Assembly: GCA_012931725.1 (NCBI GenBank)
Contig: CM022951.1
Location: forward strand, 16,147,948-16,211,947
Direction: 5' to 3'
Source: Litsea cubeba
Lineage: Eukaryota; Streptophyta; Magnoliopsida; Laurales; Lauraceae
DNA length: 64,000 nt
The position numbers and the translations under genes are program-made. The notes under the pieces are model-generated. The model did no database searches. It saw nothing but the letters and a program-made list of their open reading frames with translations, and was not told the origin of the DNA. This document shows, piece by piece, positions 44,401 to 55,933 of the stretch (its first letter is position 1; the number at the start of each line of letters is the position of its first letter).

Positions 44401-46150
44401 CCCCTCGAGGACGCTGTCAATCGGCATAAACTCCTCATAGAGTTTGCCGAGGATGGGCAATCCGGTAATAGCGCTCAGCTCCTTCAAAGAAAAACCAATC
44501 TCACCATTCGTCACAACGAAGGTATTGGTTTGTGGGAGGAATGACTCCAGCATAGCCATGAAGGCCTCGTCGGAAAAGATCACGGTCTCCCTAAAGGCGC
44601 GGACCGCATCAAAAATCCCGGCTTCCTTCAAAACGGCGCCACCAATCAGCAGGACGCGATCAGTCCACGACTTCCACTCGGAGTCAGCATTGAAGCGGCC
44701 ACGAAGTCGGAAAGGCTTGATCCAATTGCAGCCGTCACCGCTGAAAATACCAAGGCCCACCGGTCTCAAATCGACCGACGGATAATCAGAGCCCTGGTAG
44801 CCGCTGGATGGCATCAACAGGTCCATGTCAACAGGCGACCTCTCCGTATATCCAGGAGAACCGCCAACAAAAACCCCGGTCTTGATTACATTTGTCCTTC
44901 TCACCCAACTTGGAGGATCTTCCCTCTTAGGACACGTGGGGGCAAGGCTCAGAATAGAGACGGTGCGATCAAACATCGACCGGGTAGCAACAGTCTTCTT
45001 CTCACCATCTGCTGTGAAGGAAAACTGAAAACATCTCCTCTGGTATGTAATGTCATCAGGCACTGCATCACCAAAGAAGAAGGTAGGCTTGGGCAAAACG
45101 CTCTGATCTTCCATCACCCATGGACGACTGCTTACCATGATCTTATAGAATTCCTCTCCCTTGAGAGTGATCAGTCGCTGCCTCATCTCATCTCTGTTGA
45201 GGGAGTCGCACTCTTCCAGGTTTCTCTCAACATACTGGACCTTCTCGAAAGCCTGCTGAACGGCCGGATTAGAAGATCTAGAAGATCGACGAGGTACGCT
45301 TGTAGCAGGCTCTTTACCCTTGTTCGCTCTGGAGGAACCACCTGAAAAGGATGGAAAAGAAAAAGATCAAACATCAAAATGACAGAATCTCGCTAAAAAA
45401 AAATCTAGCGAAATTTTGACATGATGACGGGGCAATTCCGAAGAAAAGGAACTATCCCGAAAGAAATAGAAAGCTTGAAGATGGGCTCAACATCGCTGCG
45501 AGCTCCGAAACTCCAAACTTTCGAAACCTAAAAGTCTCCGCAAAATCAGGAAGGGCTCAACATCACTGCGAGCTCCAAGTTCCCAAATTTGCAAAAACTT
45601 TCAGGTATGCTATCACATCATGCTACAATTTAATTTACAAATTAAAGGCATGCATGAACATCTTGGTTTGCGAAAAAAAATGCATTATCATGATGAGCAA
45701 AAAAAAAAAGAAAGAAAAGAACTTCTCAAAAAAAAAAAGGGAAGAAAACAAAAAAAAAGGAAAGAAAAGAAACTTTCTCTAAAAAAAAAGAGAGGTGAAA
45801 GAAAACAAAAAAAAAAGAAAGAAAAGAAACTCTCTCAAAAAAAAAAAGGGGGAGGAAAAAAAAAGAAAAAAAAAAAAAAAAAAAAAGAAACGGGCTGGCC
45901 CACAGGCCACGTGGCCGTACGGCCAGATCCGTACGGATCTGTCCGTACGGCCCACAAAAAAAAAACATGAAAAAAAAAGAAAAGAAAGAAAAAAAAAACA
46001 CGTGTAAAAAAAAAAGGGGAAAACACGTGGAAAAGAAAAAAGAAAAAAAAGAAGAAGAAAAGAAAAAGAAAGAAACAAAAAAAAAGAAGAAAGAACTTTT
46101 TTTTCCTACAATGGAGTTTTCTTGAAAAAGAAGAACTTACTTGAAGCCAT
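41430..46150 (-). CDS. Antisense five-exon gene with plant mobile domain, inside element T
   Basis: Exons on the minus strand are 46150-46141 (ATGGCTTCAA), 45341-42835, 42736-42623, 42550-42440 and 42364-41430. Every intron has GT-AG ends and all junctions are phase 1, so the frames agree. The only break is a one-base frameshift near 43164. The protein is about 1,225 residues. The large exon has plant mobile domain (PMD) traits: GIFDAVRAF, QTNTFVVTNGEIGFSLKELS, TGLPILGKLY, YLTYWLGEAVF and RPYCIFPACQMAFGEQLAL. After it come a Lys/Arg-rich, nuclear-signal-like part (KKRARRSKRRR), short acidic exons, and a C-terminal coiled coil in exon 5 (REVDEARKRLEHLQAQVA). PMD proteins such as MAIN and MAIL1 act in silencing in plants, and the domain is known from transposons; the role in this element is unknown. 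Transcription runs toward pol. Confidence 0.85.
45342..46140 (-). other. First intron of the antisense gene
   Basis: GTAAGT donor (46140) to CCTTTTCAG acceptor (45342). This ~800-base intron follows a ten-base first exon. It is rich in A-runs and holds a GC island (45890-45955) with repeated CCGTACGG words. Confidence 0.75.
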
Positions 46151-46275
46151 TGATGGAGAAGAAGAAGAAAACTCTTGAAGATCTTGAAGAAGAAAAGCTC
46201 TTGGTCTTGAAGCCCTCTTGAGATTATTGCAAAAGAAGTAATAAGAGCAAGAGATCTAACCTTCTCCTTGCTTTT

Positions 46276-46283
46276 ATAGAGGA
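46276..46283 (-). promoter_or_regulatory. TATA box of the antisense gene
   Basis: The minus strand reads CTATAAAAGCAAGG about 126 bases upstream of the ATG, followed by a C/T-rich leader. The match and spacing are typical of a plant promoter, so this gene probably has its own promoter rather than using the LTR. Confidence 0.7.
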
Positions 46284-47383
46284 GAGCAAACCAAAGAAGG
46301 AAAGAAGAAAGAGGTAAGTGTTACTAATTAGTAACCTTACCAAAAGAAAGAGATTAGAAAGATTCTTTCCCAAAAGAAAGATATCTTGAGATATCCTATC
46401 CCAAAATAAAGGGATCTTGAGAGATTTTCTCCTAAAATCAATCTATGATATCCTATCCCAAAATAAAGGGATCTTGAGAGATTTTCTCCTAAAATCAATC
46501 TATGACGGATTCTTTCCCAAAAGAAAGATATCTTGAGATATTCTATCCCAAAATAAAGGGATCATGAGAGATTCTCTCCAAGTAAAGATATTCTTGGATA
46601 TTCTCTATCCAAATGAGATATTTTTGGATATTCTTTACAAAAATGACACCATATGAGATCTAAGCCATTTCAAAAGCTTAAGGTCCCATGGGTTAGCCCA
46701 TATGAGCCAGGTTTGACCACCTAGGCACTAAAAAAAAAAAAAAAAAAAAAAAATCAAAATTTTGGGCTTTTAGTCAAAGAGAAATCCCTCTTACCAAGAG
46801 CATACAAAAATGGTTCCATGCCTCTTTTGAGTTGATTGGACCATACAAAAGAAATTCCAAGCCCCATGAGCTTCCAAAAATCAAACCATCCAGCCTCATC
46901 TACCAAATTGAGCCAAAATCTTGAAATTGACATTCCATCAAACCAAATCCTGGTCCCCTAACTTGCCACATACAGCCTGTTAGGTCACAAGACCAAAACC
47001 AAAAACCAAAACCTGATCCCCTAACTTGCCACATATAGCCTGTTAGGTCACAAGATCAAAACCAAAATTGATCCCCCAACATTCCACATACAGCTTGTTG
47101 GGTCACACGATCAAAACCAAACCCGACCCCCTAACCTGCCATATATAGCCTGTTTGGTCACAAGGTCAAAACCCAAATCCACATCCCTGATGTCATCTTC
47201 AAAACTTTGCCTCGAGATGGTACGTGATCCCTTTCACTACCATAAAATTCCCCTGGAAACTCAAAAGGCTACAAATACCAAAAAAAAGACTGCTCAAAGA
47301 CTCTTGGTCAAGTCACAGGCTCTCCTTCAAAAAAATCTCTTCGAGGCACATCGACTACAAAAGTTAAGCAACTCGCCGCTGTA
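46284..47383. repeat. Element T: region between antisense promoter and 3' LTR
   Basis: No gene. From 46380 to 46580, blocks of TATCCTATCCCAAAATAAAG and GATCTTGAGAGATTTTCTCC are repeated, two of them as a ~59-base tandem. From about 46945 to 47165, four ~55-base repeats share CCTAACxTGCCACATAxAGCC and TGTTxGGTCACA. A poly-A tract lies near 46730. Confidence 0.8.
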
Positions 47384-47398
47384 CCTCGAGGGGGCATT
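47384..47398 (+). promoter_or_regulatory. Polypurine tract of element T
   Basis: CTCGAGGGGGCATT directly precedes the TG of the 3' LTR at 47399. This is the usual site for plus-strand DNA priming. Confidence 0.75.
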
Positions 47399-49729
47399 TG
47401 TTGACACCAAAAATGTCACTTTGCCTTTTCAAGATCCAAAGAGCTACATGAAGTCGCAACCTGCCATAAATAGGCAATGCTGCTTCCAAAACTCAAATCT
47501 TGTCAGAATCAAACAAAAACTGCAAGATTCTTCCAGACAGCCAAAAGAGGAGTACACAACAAGTTTCGGGCCATTTCAAAATCATTTGGCCTAACTTCGC
47601 TTCTCCGACAGCCCAAGAGGAGCTCTCGGCGACAAAAGCTCTCCGGGACCATGATTTCCAAGACAGAGCCTATGGATCATCTTAAAATGACTCCAATAGG
47701 TTCCCTGTCAAATTTCAAGTCAATCGGACATCGGTTGACCGCACATCAAAACCGCGACATCTTCATCGCGACAAAAAGCAAGTCTACAGGTGATAGGACC
47801 CCAAACGGCTTCAAAACTCAAACAAAAGCCTATGGTTGGTCTTATTTATTGCTCAGGAGGCTTCCACACCAAATTTCAGGTCATTCCGACATCGTTTGAC
47901 CCAGTTTCAGCTTTTGACAGAAAATCGGCAGCTCTGCGCGACAAAGTCTTCGGCTTTCTTAGGAAATTGGAAACTTTGCAAAATAAAATGCAAGGATTCT
48001 CATCAGGTTTTCCTACAAAGAAATCAGGCCAATAAATGGTCAAAATGTCAAGAAAAAGTACAGAAGAAAAAAGAATCAGAAAAAAAAAAAGCAAAAACGG
48101 ACGCAAAACGGGACACGAAAGGGGGAAAACCCCCCCAGGGTCGCAGACCCCTGCGACCCTGGGCCAGGGTCGCCGGCGACCATGGACCCCGGGGTCGCCG
48201 GGAAAGCCCCGGAAACCCCGGTTTTCGCCGTTTTTTTCGCGATTCGAGGAGCCCAGCCTCTGGTACTTTCCAAAATTCATGCTTTTGAGACACCAAGTCC
48301 TCTGACATCCGTCCAAAACACGGGTAAATCATCAAGAGTATCGAAGACAGTATTGATCGCCACCCGGTCAACCAAAAAAAAGTGTGCTTTCTACCCGACC
48401 GATCGAGAAATCGACAGGACAGATGGCACCGACCCGCTGTTGGCAACAAACACCTGAAATTACATGGTCATCTGATGTCGATCTACATGAAGATCCATCG
48501 ATGATCATCAACAGAAGAACCCCAAAAGACGTGGCACGGCCCGCGACTCTTCAGCTGCTCGGCGACCACTTAATGCGATTAATTGACTAGCTTTATTACA
48601 GTCATTAATCCATTTCTTTGGACGGCCCAATCAGAAGCAAGCATTCGGGAGTTACAAGTCAAGAGATTCATGGCATTTAACCCATGAAACTCCTCCCATC
48701 ATGGCGATTAAAGGCGATTAAATGACCTCAATCTCCTCCGGCCAATCAGAAGCCAAGAAAAAGGAGTTACAAAATAAACAATTCAATTTTGTAACTCCTC
48801 CCATTATGCGGCTTAATGACATTAAAGCCCATAAACCCACCTAAAAGGCTACCTAAAAGCCTATAAATAGGAGGGTTCTCCAAGAAGAAAACACATCAGA
48901 AAGATCGGAAAAAAGAGACAGACACACAGACAGAGAGAAGCACAGAAATCCAGAGAAAGAAAAAAGAGAGAAAACTCTGCGGAAATTCTACACCGGCCAC
49001 CGCAACAAGGTGATAAAAGTCCCTTGGGGGGTACCCCCCCCAAGGTCCTTGCCTTCTCCTCCTGCCTCCAATGGCTTAGATGTGGCTTTTCAGTCCGTCT
49101 ACTCGGCTTTTTATTGGATATAGGACCTCCTTTTGGTCTTTGTCTTCTAAAAACCCGAGGTTATAGCCAAGCCAAGCGAATCAAATAGCATCCTCTGTTC
49201 TCATCTGCATGGATGATGGCGAAGCCCACATATGGCTTGCGACCGTCAATCTAAACGAGTCCCCCACAATCTCCTGAGAAGTTAGATCCTCCTTTTCTTG
49301 CCTTTCATTGTAGTTTGTATTTTTTTCAAAAGAGACAAAAATCACAATTCTTGTCTTTCATTGTTGATAAGGATTGTAAATCGGCTATAAACGCCAAAAT
49401 CGGCTATAAACGCCAAAAATCGGCTATAAACGCCAAAATCGGCTATAAATGCCAAAAAAATCGCCTTTCACGGCAAATCAAGAAAAATGTCTATTTTCTT
49501 AAATATATGTGCAATGGAAAACTTGAAAGAAGTTGATTTCCTTTTTACTTGCGAAGGTTGATCTTCGGATTACCACTTGCAATTCCAAGTAAAAATAGAA
49601 AATCTGGCACACCCACAAAAAAAAGAAATGTTGATGCACGCCCCTGCCCCCCGGTTACGAAAGGGTCGGACCCGACGGACTCCCACGTCCGCCGACCTCG
49701 GTAGAACCAAGCAGGAGCGCGGTCCATCA
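47399..49729 (+). mobile_element. Element T: 3' LTR (2331 bp)
   Basis: Near-identical to 29759-32080, including hairpins, TATA box and the four ~19-bp repeats. Differences are scattered, mostly C/T or A/G, with homopolymer length changes. Confidence 0.95.
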
Positions 49730-49734
49730 CTACA
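49730..49734. repeat. Target-site duplication of element T, right copy
   Basis: CTACA, identical to 29754-29758. Leaving T out restores a continuous gag frame of element B across this site. Confidence 0.95.
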
Positions 49735-50636
49735 TTCCATGGCACTATGGATCGGGAATGAATAATTGATGTGCAGGATCTTCCCCTAAAGCTTAGGAGA
49801 TCTGGCCCTAAAGTGGTTTTCACGCCTGAAGCCGAGAACAATCCACAACTTCCGAGAGCTTGTAGGATCCTTTGTTACCCGTTTTGTCATGAATTCCAAG
49901 CAACCAAAAGATGTTGGAACACTGTTGTCACTTAAGAAGCAAAGTTCGGAGAGCTTGAAGGAATATAGTGCTCGCTATTGGCGTCTATATAATGAAGTAG
50001 AGAGAAGCAATGAACAAGTGGCAGTAGTTACCTTCAAGCCGGGTCTGCCAAAAGATAGTCAGCTGCGCCAGTTGCTGACCAAGCGATCTTCGACCATGCA
50101 GGGTGACTAATGGAAAGAATCGAAGAATTTGTTAAGTTAGAAGAGGACATGGAGGCACCCGAGCCGAGATGGACAAATACAGCAGATAAGGGATCCAAGA
50201 AGAAGAGACGAAGGGAGTTCGGGGAGGTTGCTGATAGGAGAATGGGTCGTGCTGAACCCACAAGGGCAACTTATGAGGGGATATATACAATTTTCAAAGA
50301 TCCAATATATCGGATCCTCACACAGATCAAAGAGAAACCCTTCTTTAAGAGGCCTCCGAAGATAATCAGCAACCCTGGACGCAGGAACCCCAATCTTTGG
50401 TGCTTTTATCACCGAGAGAATGGCCATTTGATAGAGAATTGCAGTATGGTCAAGCAACATCTGGAAGACTTAGTCAAGGAAGGACATTTGAGGGAGTATG
50501 TAAAAGATACACGCCCAAAGAAGAACTGGGAGAGCTCAATTCGGAAAGAAGCCAAAAGTTCTGCAGAAGAAGAAGGACCTGTTGGGAGTGATAGATGTGG
50601 TACATGGAGCAATCAATCTGACTAAAGTAACGACTC
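49735..50636 (+). pseudogene. Element B: gag C-terminal half
   Basis: Continues the capsid domain cut at 29758, with several stops and frame changes. Landmarks are SMALWIGNE then stop, DLALKWFSRL, MNSKQPKDVGTLLSLKKQSS and ESLKEYSARYWRLYNEVE. The last part (50110-50625) holds the knuckle CFYHRENGHLIENC (CX2HX4HX4C) followed by GHLREYV, again of Tat type. Confidence 0.85.
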
Positions 50637-50659
50637 AATTTGTCAGGACCTAGAGAAAA

Positions 50660-51265
50660 ATGGCTGCACATCTAAAGGAAGTATATCAGATGAGTGCCGA
50701 ACCGAGCTTGGTCAGCAAATCTGGAAGAGGCAAGTCGGTGATTTCATTCTCCGATGAAGATCTTCGAGATGTGATGCAGCCCCACAACGATGCTCTTGTG
50801 TTAACTTTGCGAATACAGGAATACGATGTCCGAAGAATGCTGATAGATCCAAGAAGCTCCTCGGAGATCATGTACGCCGAACTATTTGGTAGGCTCGGCC
50901 TAATGCACTCTAATCTAAAGCCAACCTCAATACCCCTGTTTGGCTTCAGCGGCCAAGCAGTGCACCCCCTTGGTGTTATAACAGTGCAGATTAGGGCGGA
51001 TCCTATTCGCCTAGATGTGGAATTTCTAGTAGTAGATGTGCCATCTCCCTATAATGTCATCATGGGCCGAACATGGATTCATCGTATGAGGGCAGTACCA
51101 TCAACTTATCATCAAAAGTTGCGATTTCCAACAATGAAGGGGACCATGGAGATCAGAGGAGACCAGGCAGTTTCTAGAAGTTTTCTGATCGCGGCGATAA
51201 AAGGAAAAATGAAAAAGATAGATGATGAAGATTCGGGTATGGTCAAAAAGTCTGACCGCAAATAG
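50660..51265 (+). pseudogene. Element B: aspartic protease with lost active-site Gly
   Basis: Open for 201 codons: VISFSDEDLRDVMQPHNDAL, then MLIDPRSSSEIMY, where a working enzyme has Asp-Ser/Thr-Gly; here Gly is replaced by Arg (AGA). VVDVPSPYNVIMGRTWIH is the conserved tail. The maturation protease would be dead. Confidence 0.88.
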
Positions 51266-51325
51266 CAGTCAAATTCAGGTCGGACAGAAAAGGAAGAATC
51301 ATGCGCTGACCTGACTAACCAAGCA

Positions 51326-52795
51326 GTGGAAGAATTGAAAAAGATTGATGTACATGGAGGGGGTCCAAAAAAATACTGGATGATTGGGACGTCAATGATC
51401 AAGGAGGAACAAAAGAGCTTGATTCAATTTCTCGATCAAAATTCCGATGTTTTTGCTTGGACTCCATACGAGATGCCGGGAGTTGATCCCGAGGTTATCA
51501 GTCATAACCTTGGCGCAAATCCAAGGATAAAGCCAGTGATGCAAAAACAAAGAAAACTTACACCTGAACGCCGAGCAGTGGTTTGTGAAGAGGTAGACAA
51601 GTTGTTGGAAGCAGATGCAATCGAGAAGTCCATTACCCAGAATGGCTATCCAATACGGTGGTCGTGCCAAAGAAGGACAAAAAATGGAGAGTATGCGTGG
51701 ACTTCACCAACTTGAATAAAGCATGTCCCAAATATGGCTTCTCTTTACCAAAAATTGATCAGTTAGTGGACTCCACAGCAAGCCATGAACAAATGAGGTT
51801 TTTGGATGCGTACCGAGGGTGCCACCAGATCGCAATGGAGGAGGCCGACCAAGAAAAAACATCATTCATAACACCAAAGGGCACCTATTGTTACAAAAGA
51901 ATGCCCTTTGGACTTAAGAATGCGAGGGCAACATACCAGAGGTTGATAGCAAAAATATTCGAAGATCTGATTGGGAACACAGTAGAAGCTTACATTGATG
52001 ATATGGTAGTCAAGAGCAAACAAAAAATTACACATGAACAAGATTTGAGCTTGGTCTTCAGTATCCTGCGAAGGTACAAGCTCAAGCTGAATGCTTCAAA
52101 ATGTTCATTTGGTGTCTGCTCGGGAAAATTCCTGGGATACATTGTAAACCAGAGAGGAATTGAAGCCAATCCCGACCAAATTCAGGCAGTTCAGAAGATA
52201 GAACGACCTAACTCAAGAAAAGAGGTGCAGAGGCCGACATGTATGCTTACAGTCTTAAACCGTTTTTTATCAAGAAGCTCGGATAAATGCCGACCAATGT
52301 TCCTCGCTCTAAAAAAGAAGGCAGATAAGATATGGGACGAGCACTGTGATGAGGCCCTAGCACAAATCAAGCAGTATTTGAGCTCCCCCCGTACTCTTTA
52401 TCCCTGGCCCAGGAGAAGAATTGATTCTGTATCTGGCAGTATCCGAACAAGCGGGCAGAGCAGCCTTGATGAGGAATCAGGGAAAACAGCATCTACCTAT
52501 TTATTTCGTCAGTAAGACCTTATTAAATGCTGAAACAAGGTACCTGCCTCTGGAAAAGCTCGCCTTGGCATTGGTGAGCGCGGCACGAAAGCTCCGGCAC
52601 TACTTCCAAGCAAACACAATCAAGGTTCTAACCGAGCATCCATTACAAGCAGTCTTGCAAAAAGCCGACCTGTCTGGGAGGATGGTGAAATGGGCGATTG
52701 AGCTTGGCGAGCACGATATAAAGATAGCCCCAAGAAATGCCATAAAGGCACAAGTAGTAGCTGAATTCATTGCTGAATTTACACAGAAAGAATAA
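51326..52795 (+). pseudogene. Element B: reverse transcriptase and first RNase H
   Basis: Three overlapping frames (51326-51715, 51658-52515, 52421-52795) show two frameshifts, near 51655 and 52430. RT motifs are KWRVCVDFTNLNKACPKYGF, FLDAYRGCHQI, MPFGLKNA and YIDDMVVKSK, with catalytic Asp residues present. RNase H has YFVSKTLLNAETRYLPLEKL, RKLRHYFQ and the tail IKIAPRNAIKAQVVAEFIAE. Confidence 0.9.
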
Positions 52796-53244
52796 CTGAA
52801 GCAAAGAAGAATTATCTTGGAAGCTAATGAGGAGTGGCAGCTATATGTGAATGGTGCATCCAATTCACGAGGTTCAGGGGCTGGCATGATATTCATCACA
52901 CCAGAAGGAGCAATAATTGAAAGAGCTATAACCCTTGGCTTTGTTGCATCAAATAACGAGGTGGAATATGAAGCCCTCCTGTCAGGATTCCGAACTACAA
53001 AAGAACTTGAATCATGAGGCTCACAATCCATTGCGACTCACAGCTAGTTGCTAATCAACTCACTGGAAAATATACAGCTCATGATGATAGGATGGCCGCA
53101 TACGTTGCTGAGGCACATCGTCTAATCCAGGAGGTCGATGATATCAGAATCAAGCAGATTGGTCGAGAAGAAAACACGTGCCGACAGCTTAGCCAGCTTG
53201 GCCACGGCGATAAAATCCGAACTAAGGAGGGAAGTTCTGGTTGA
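52796..53244 (+). pseudogene. Element B: second (Tat-type) RNase H
   Basis: EEWQLYVNGASNSRGSGAG replaces the usual YVDGA, so the first catalytic Asp is Asn. NNEVEYEALLSGF and HCDSQLVANQLTGKY follow. A stop at 53015-53017 and a frame change near 53165 break it. Confidence 0.85.
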
Positions 53245-54017
53245 TTTCCAATCATCACCAAGCATTATTAAAAACCAGAGAGTCATGTGTGTTGAACATG
53301 AATCAGAAGGTCCGAATTGGATGACACCAATAGCTGATTACTTGAAAGAAGGATCTTTACCAAAAGACAAAACAAAAAGCTACAACGTCAGAAGGAAAGC
53401 AGCCAGATTCTGGTTATCACCAGAAAATCAGTTATATCGACGATCATACTCAGGTCCTTATTTACAATGTGTAAGTCCTGCCAAGGTGGAAGACATGTTG
53501 TGGGAAATTCATGAGGGGTCCTATGGAGGACACATCGGCGGAAGAAGTTTGGCTCACCGAGCAATGTCACAAGGATACTGGTGGCCTTACATGCAGAAAG
53601 ACGCTCTAAAATTTGTGCAAAAATGTGAGAGATGTCAACTTTTCGGCAAGGATATTCATCAACCTGCCGAGCTACTGAACTCAATCATAAGCCCATGGCC
53701 GTTCGACAAGTGGAAAATTGATTTTGTCGATCCCATGCTGAGATCAGCAGGTAATTGTCAATTCTTAATTGTTGCCACAGATTACTTTACCAAATGGGTA
53801 GAAGCTGGGCCCCTAGTTTGTATTCGGGAAAGTGGTGCCAAGCAATTTGTATGTAAAAATATCATTACTAGGTTCGGGATACCAAAGGCATTGGTTACCG
53901 ACAATGGCAAGCAATTCGAAGGGAAAGCATTTAGAAGCCTATGTGGGCAAATAGCATTAGCATCATTTCTCAACTCCTGTTTATCCACAAAGTAATGGCC
54001 AAGCAGAAAGCTCCAAT
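53245..54017 (+). pseudogene. Element B: integrase, N-terminal and core part
   Basis: HHCC finger (HEGSYGGHIGGRSLAHRAM ... CERCQ), then the core with WKIDFVDP and TDNGKQFEG for two of the three catalytic acids. A frameshift near 53960 precedes the NGQAE word, which holds the catalytic Glu at about 54000. It is cut by element S at 54018; the frame resumes at 60066. Confidence 0.88.
54013..54017. repeat. Target-site duplication of element S, left copy
   Basis: CCAAT, repeated at 60066-60070. Confidence 0.92.
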
Positions 54018-55933
54018 TGATAGTCCTGGAATCCTTACCCTAGAGGGGGGGTGAATAGGGTGAGCTACTAATTAGTGACCAATTATGACCAATTTTAACT
54101 TCTTTAAATTAACTAGTCACTTGTGATAATTAACAAACAAAATGCGGAAGCTAATAAACAAAATCACCACATAGCACACACCATAACACAATGATTTATA
54201 GTGGTTCGGCCTCAATGCCTACATCCACTACCGGCTTGTGTTCCTCACACCCCACCGGATTTCCACTATGTATGCTTTTTCAATAGGCTAAGCAATAACC
54301 TTTACAACTATGCTTTTCTAGGCTAAGCAATAACCTCTTACAATATGCTTTTCAAGGCTAAGCAATAACCTCTTCAACCAAAAGGTTGGTTATCTCTCTA
54401 AGTAGTGTCTATAATACACTTGATGGAGATTACAATTTTGGCTCAATACATTGCCTCTTAAATAGGCGGATATAAAAGTGAAAATCTAACTCACACAAAC
54501 ACTATATGAATGCAAAGATGAATGCACAAAGTGTATGCATGATGTCCTCAATCAATTTGAAAATAAAAGCTCATAAATGTATGCCAAAGGCTTTTGAAAG
54601 TTTTAGCTCAAAACATTTATGATTGAGGAAATGCTAATCACATGTTAAAAGTAACTTGTAAAAGACATACCTAAGTATTCTACACAAGTTGTGAAATTCA
54701 AAGAACAAAACATGTGATGCATAAGGATTTCAATCAAATTAACAATGACGCTTAATGATTGTATGCTAAAAGCATTTTTAAAGTGTAAAACACAAATATA
54801 GCTAGATTTGATTGAAATTAAGGGTCAAAACACATGTGTTTAAAAAGACAACTTGAAAATGATATACCAATCAATGTTTAAACAAGTTGTAAAACTTTAA
54901 AACCAAATACATGTGATTTATAAAGTTGTTGAATCCAAAACATAAGATAGATTTGAAAGTGATTTTCTTATGATGAAAAACAACAACCAAAGATTCAACC
55001 AAGTATAGGAATCATGTTACATATGATTTCAAAGATGATTCCAAAACAAGATTCACATAGATATACCAATTAGAGTCCTACTTGGTTTGAATCATGGTGG
55101 TGCATCCAAAATAATGAATCAATTCAAAACATAAACATGTTAAGGACACAACAAATCATAGTTTAGCATGCTAACAAAGGTTTACCAATAATTAAAACAA
55201 AGCATGAAAACATATGATTAGGAAAGTAAAGCCTACTTGTTGATTTAACTTAATGGATCCAAGCTTTAGCTTTCCTTAATGACCCTCTAGCCTCCCTTAG
55301 CTTATCCCCCTTTCTTTGGCCTCAAAACACCTCAAGGAGGGCCTAAAAGTTCCTCACCTTTGGCTAAGGAATGAACTAGTATTTATACCCAAAACGTGGG
55401 TTTCTGCGAGTCCCCGGTCGACCTGCACTTTCCCGGGTCGACCTGGGCTTCAACGGTCATAAAACTGACCGTTTGAAAAAATGCCGTTGCCTCTTTCCCG
55501 GTCGACCCGCAGTGGGCTCGGTCGACCGGCCACACTGCGGGTCGACCGGGTCCCCTGGACCATTTCCCCCAAAAATGCATATTTTGCATATTTTAAAGTA
55601 TTTTCAAATGGGGACAATTGGGCCACTAAATCAAGCATGAAAACATGATTTTAAATCATTCTAAGTATTTTAAAATCATAAAACATAAAAAGCCAAAAAT
55701 CATTTGAAACTTTAAAATCAAAGGCTTGCTTGATTCTTTAAAACTTCTTTTCAAGATCAATGCATCCAAAGTTTAAAATCAAAACATGCATGAAACATGA
55801 AATTTAAAAGACTTAAATCAATGCATGTGAAAATATAGATTTCAAGTTTTTCTAAATCAAAGCTCTTGTGAAAATCAAATGATGATTAAAATGTTAATGC
55901 ATCCATCAAATTGCAAACACAAAATCCCTAACA
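54018..55933 (-). mobile_element. Element S: left LTR (3' LTR on the minus strand), 1916 bp
   Basis: Plus strand begins TGATAGTCCTGGAATCC and ends ATCCCTAACA. Near-identical to 58131-60065. A minus-strand TATA box lies at 55380-55389. A GGTCGACC cluster lies just upstream of it (55405-55557). The LTR interior is AT-rich with no gene. Confidence 0.95.
55405..55557. repeat. GGTCGACC palindrome cluster in S LTR (left)
   Basis: Six GGTCGACC sites, several extended to CGGTCGACCG, are spaced through 150 bases. An inverted ACGGTCA / TGACCGT pair lies in the middle. The right LTR has the same cluster with about 30 extra bases and one more pair (59520-59690). Confidence 0.85.

Noticed and set aside
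45620..46078. Several Lys-rich or Phe-rich frames
   Set aside because: Produced by A-runs in the first intron of the antisense gene.
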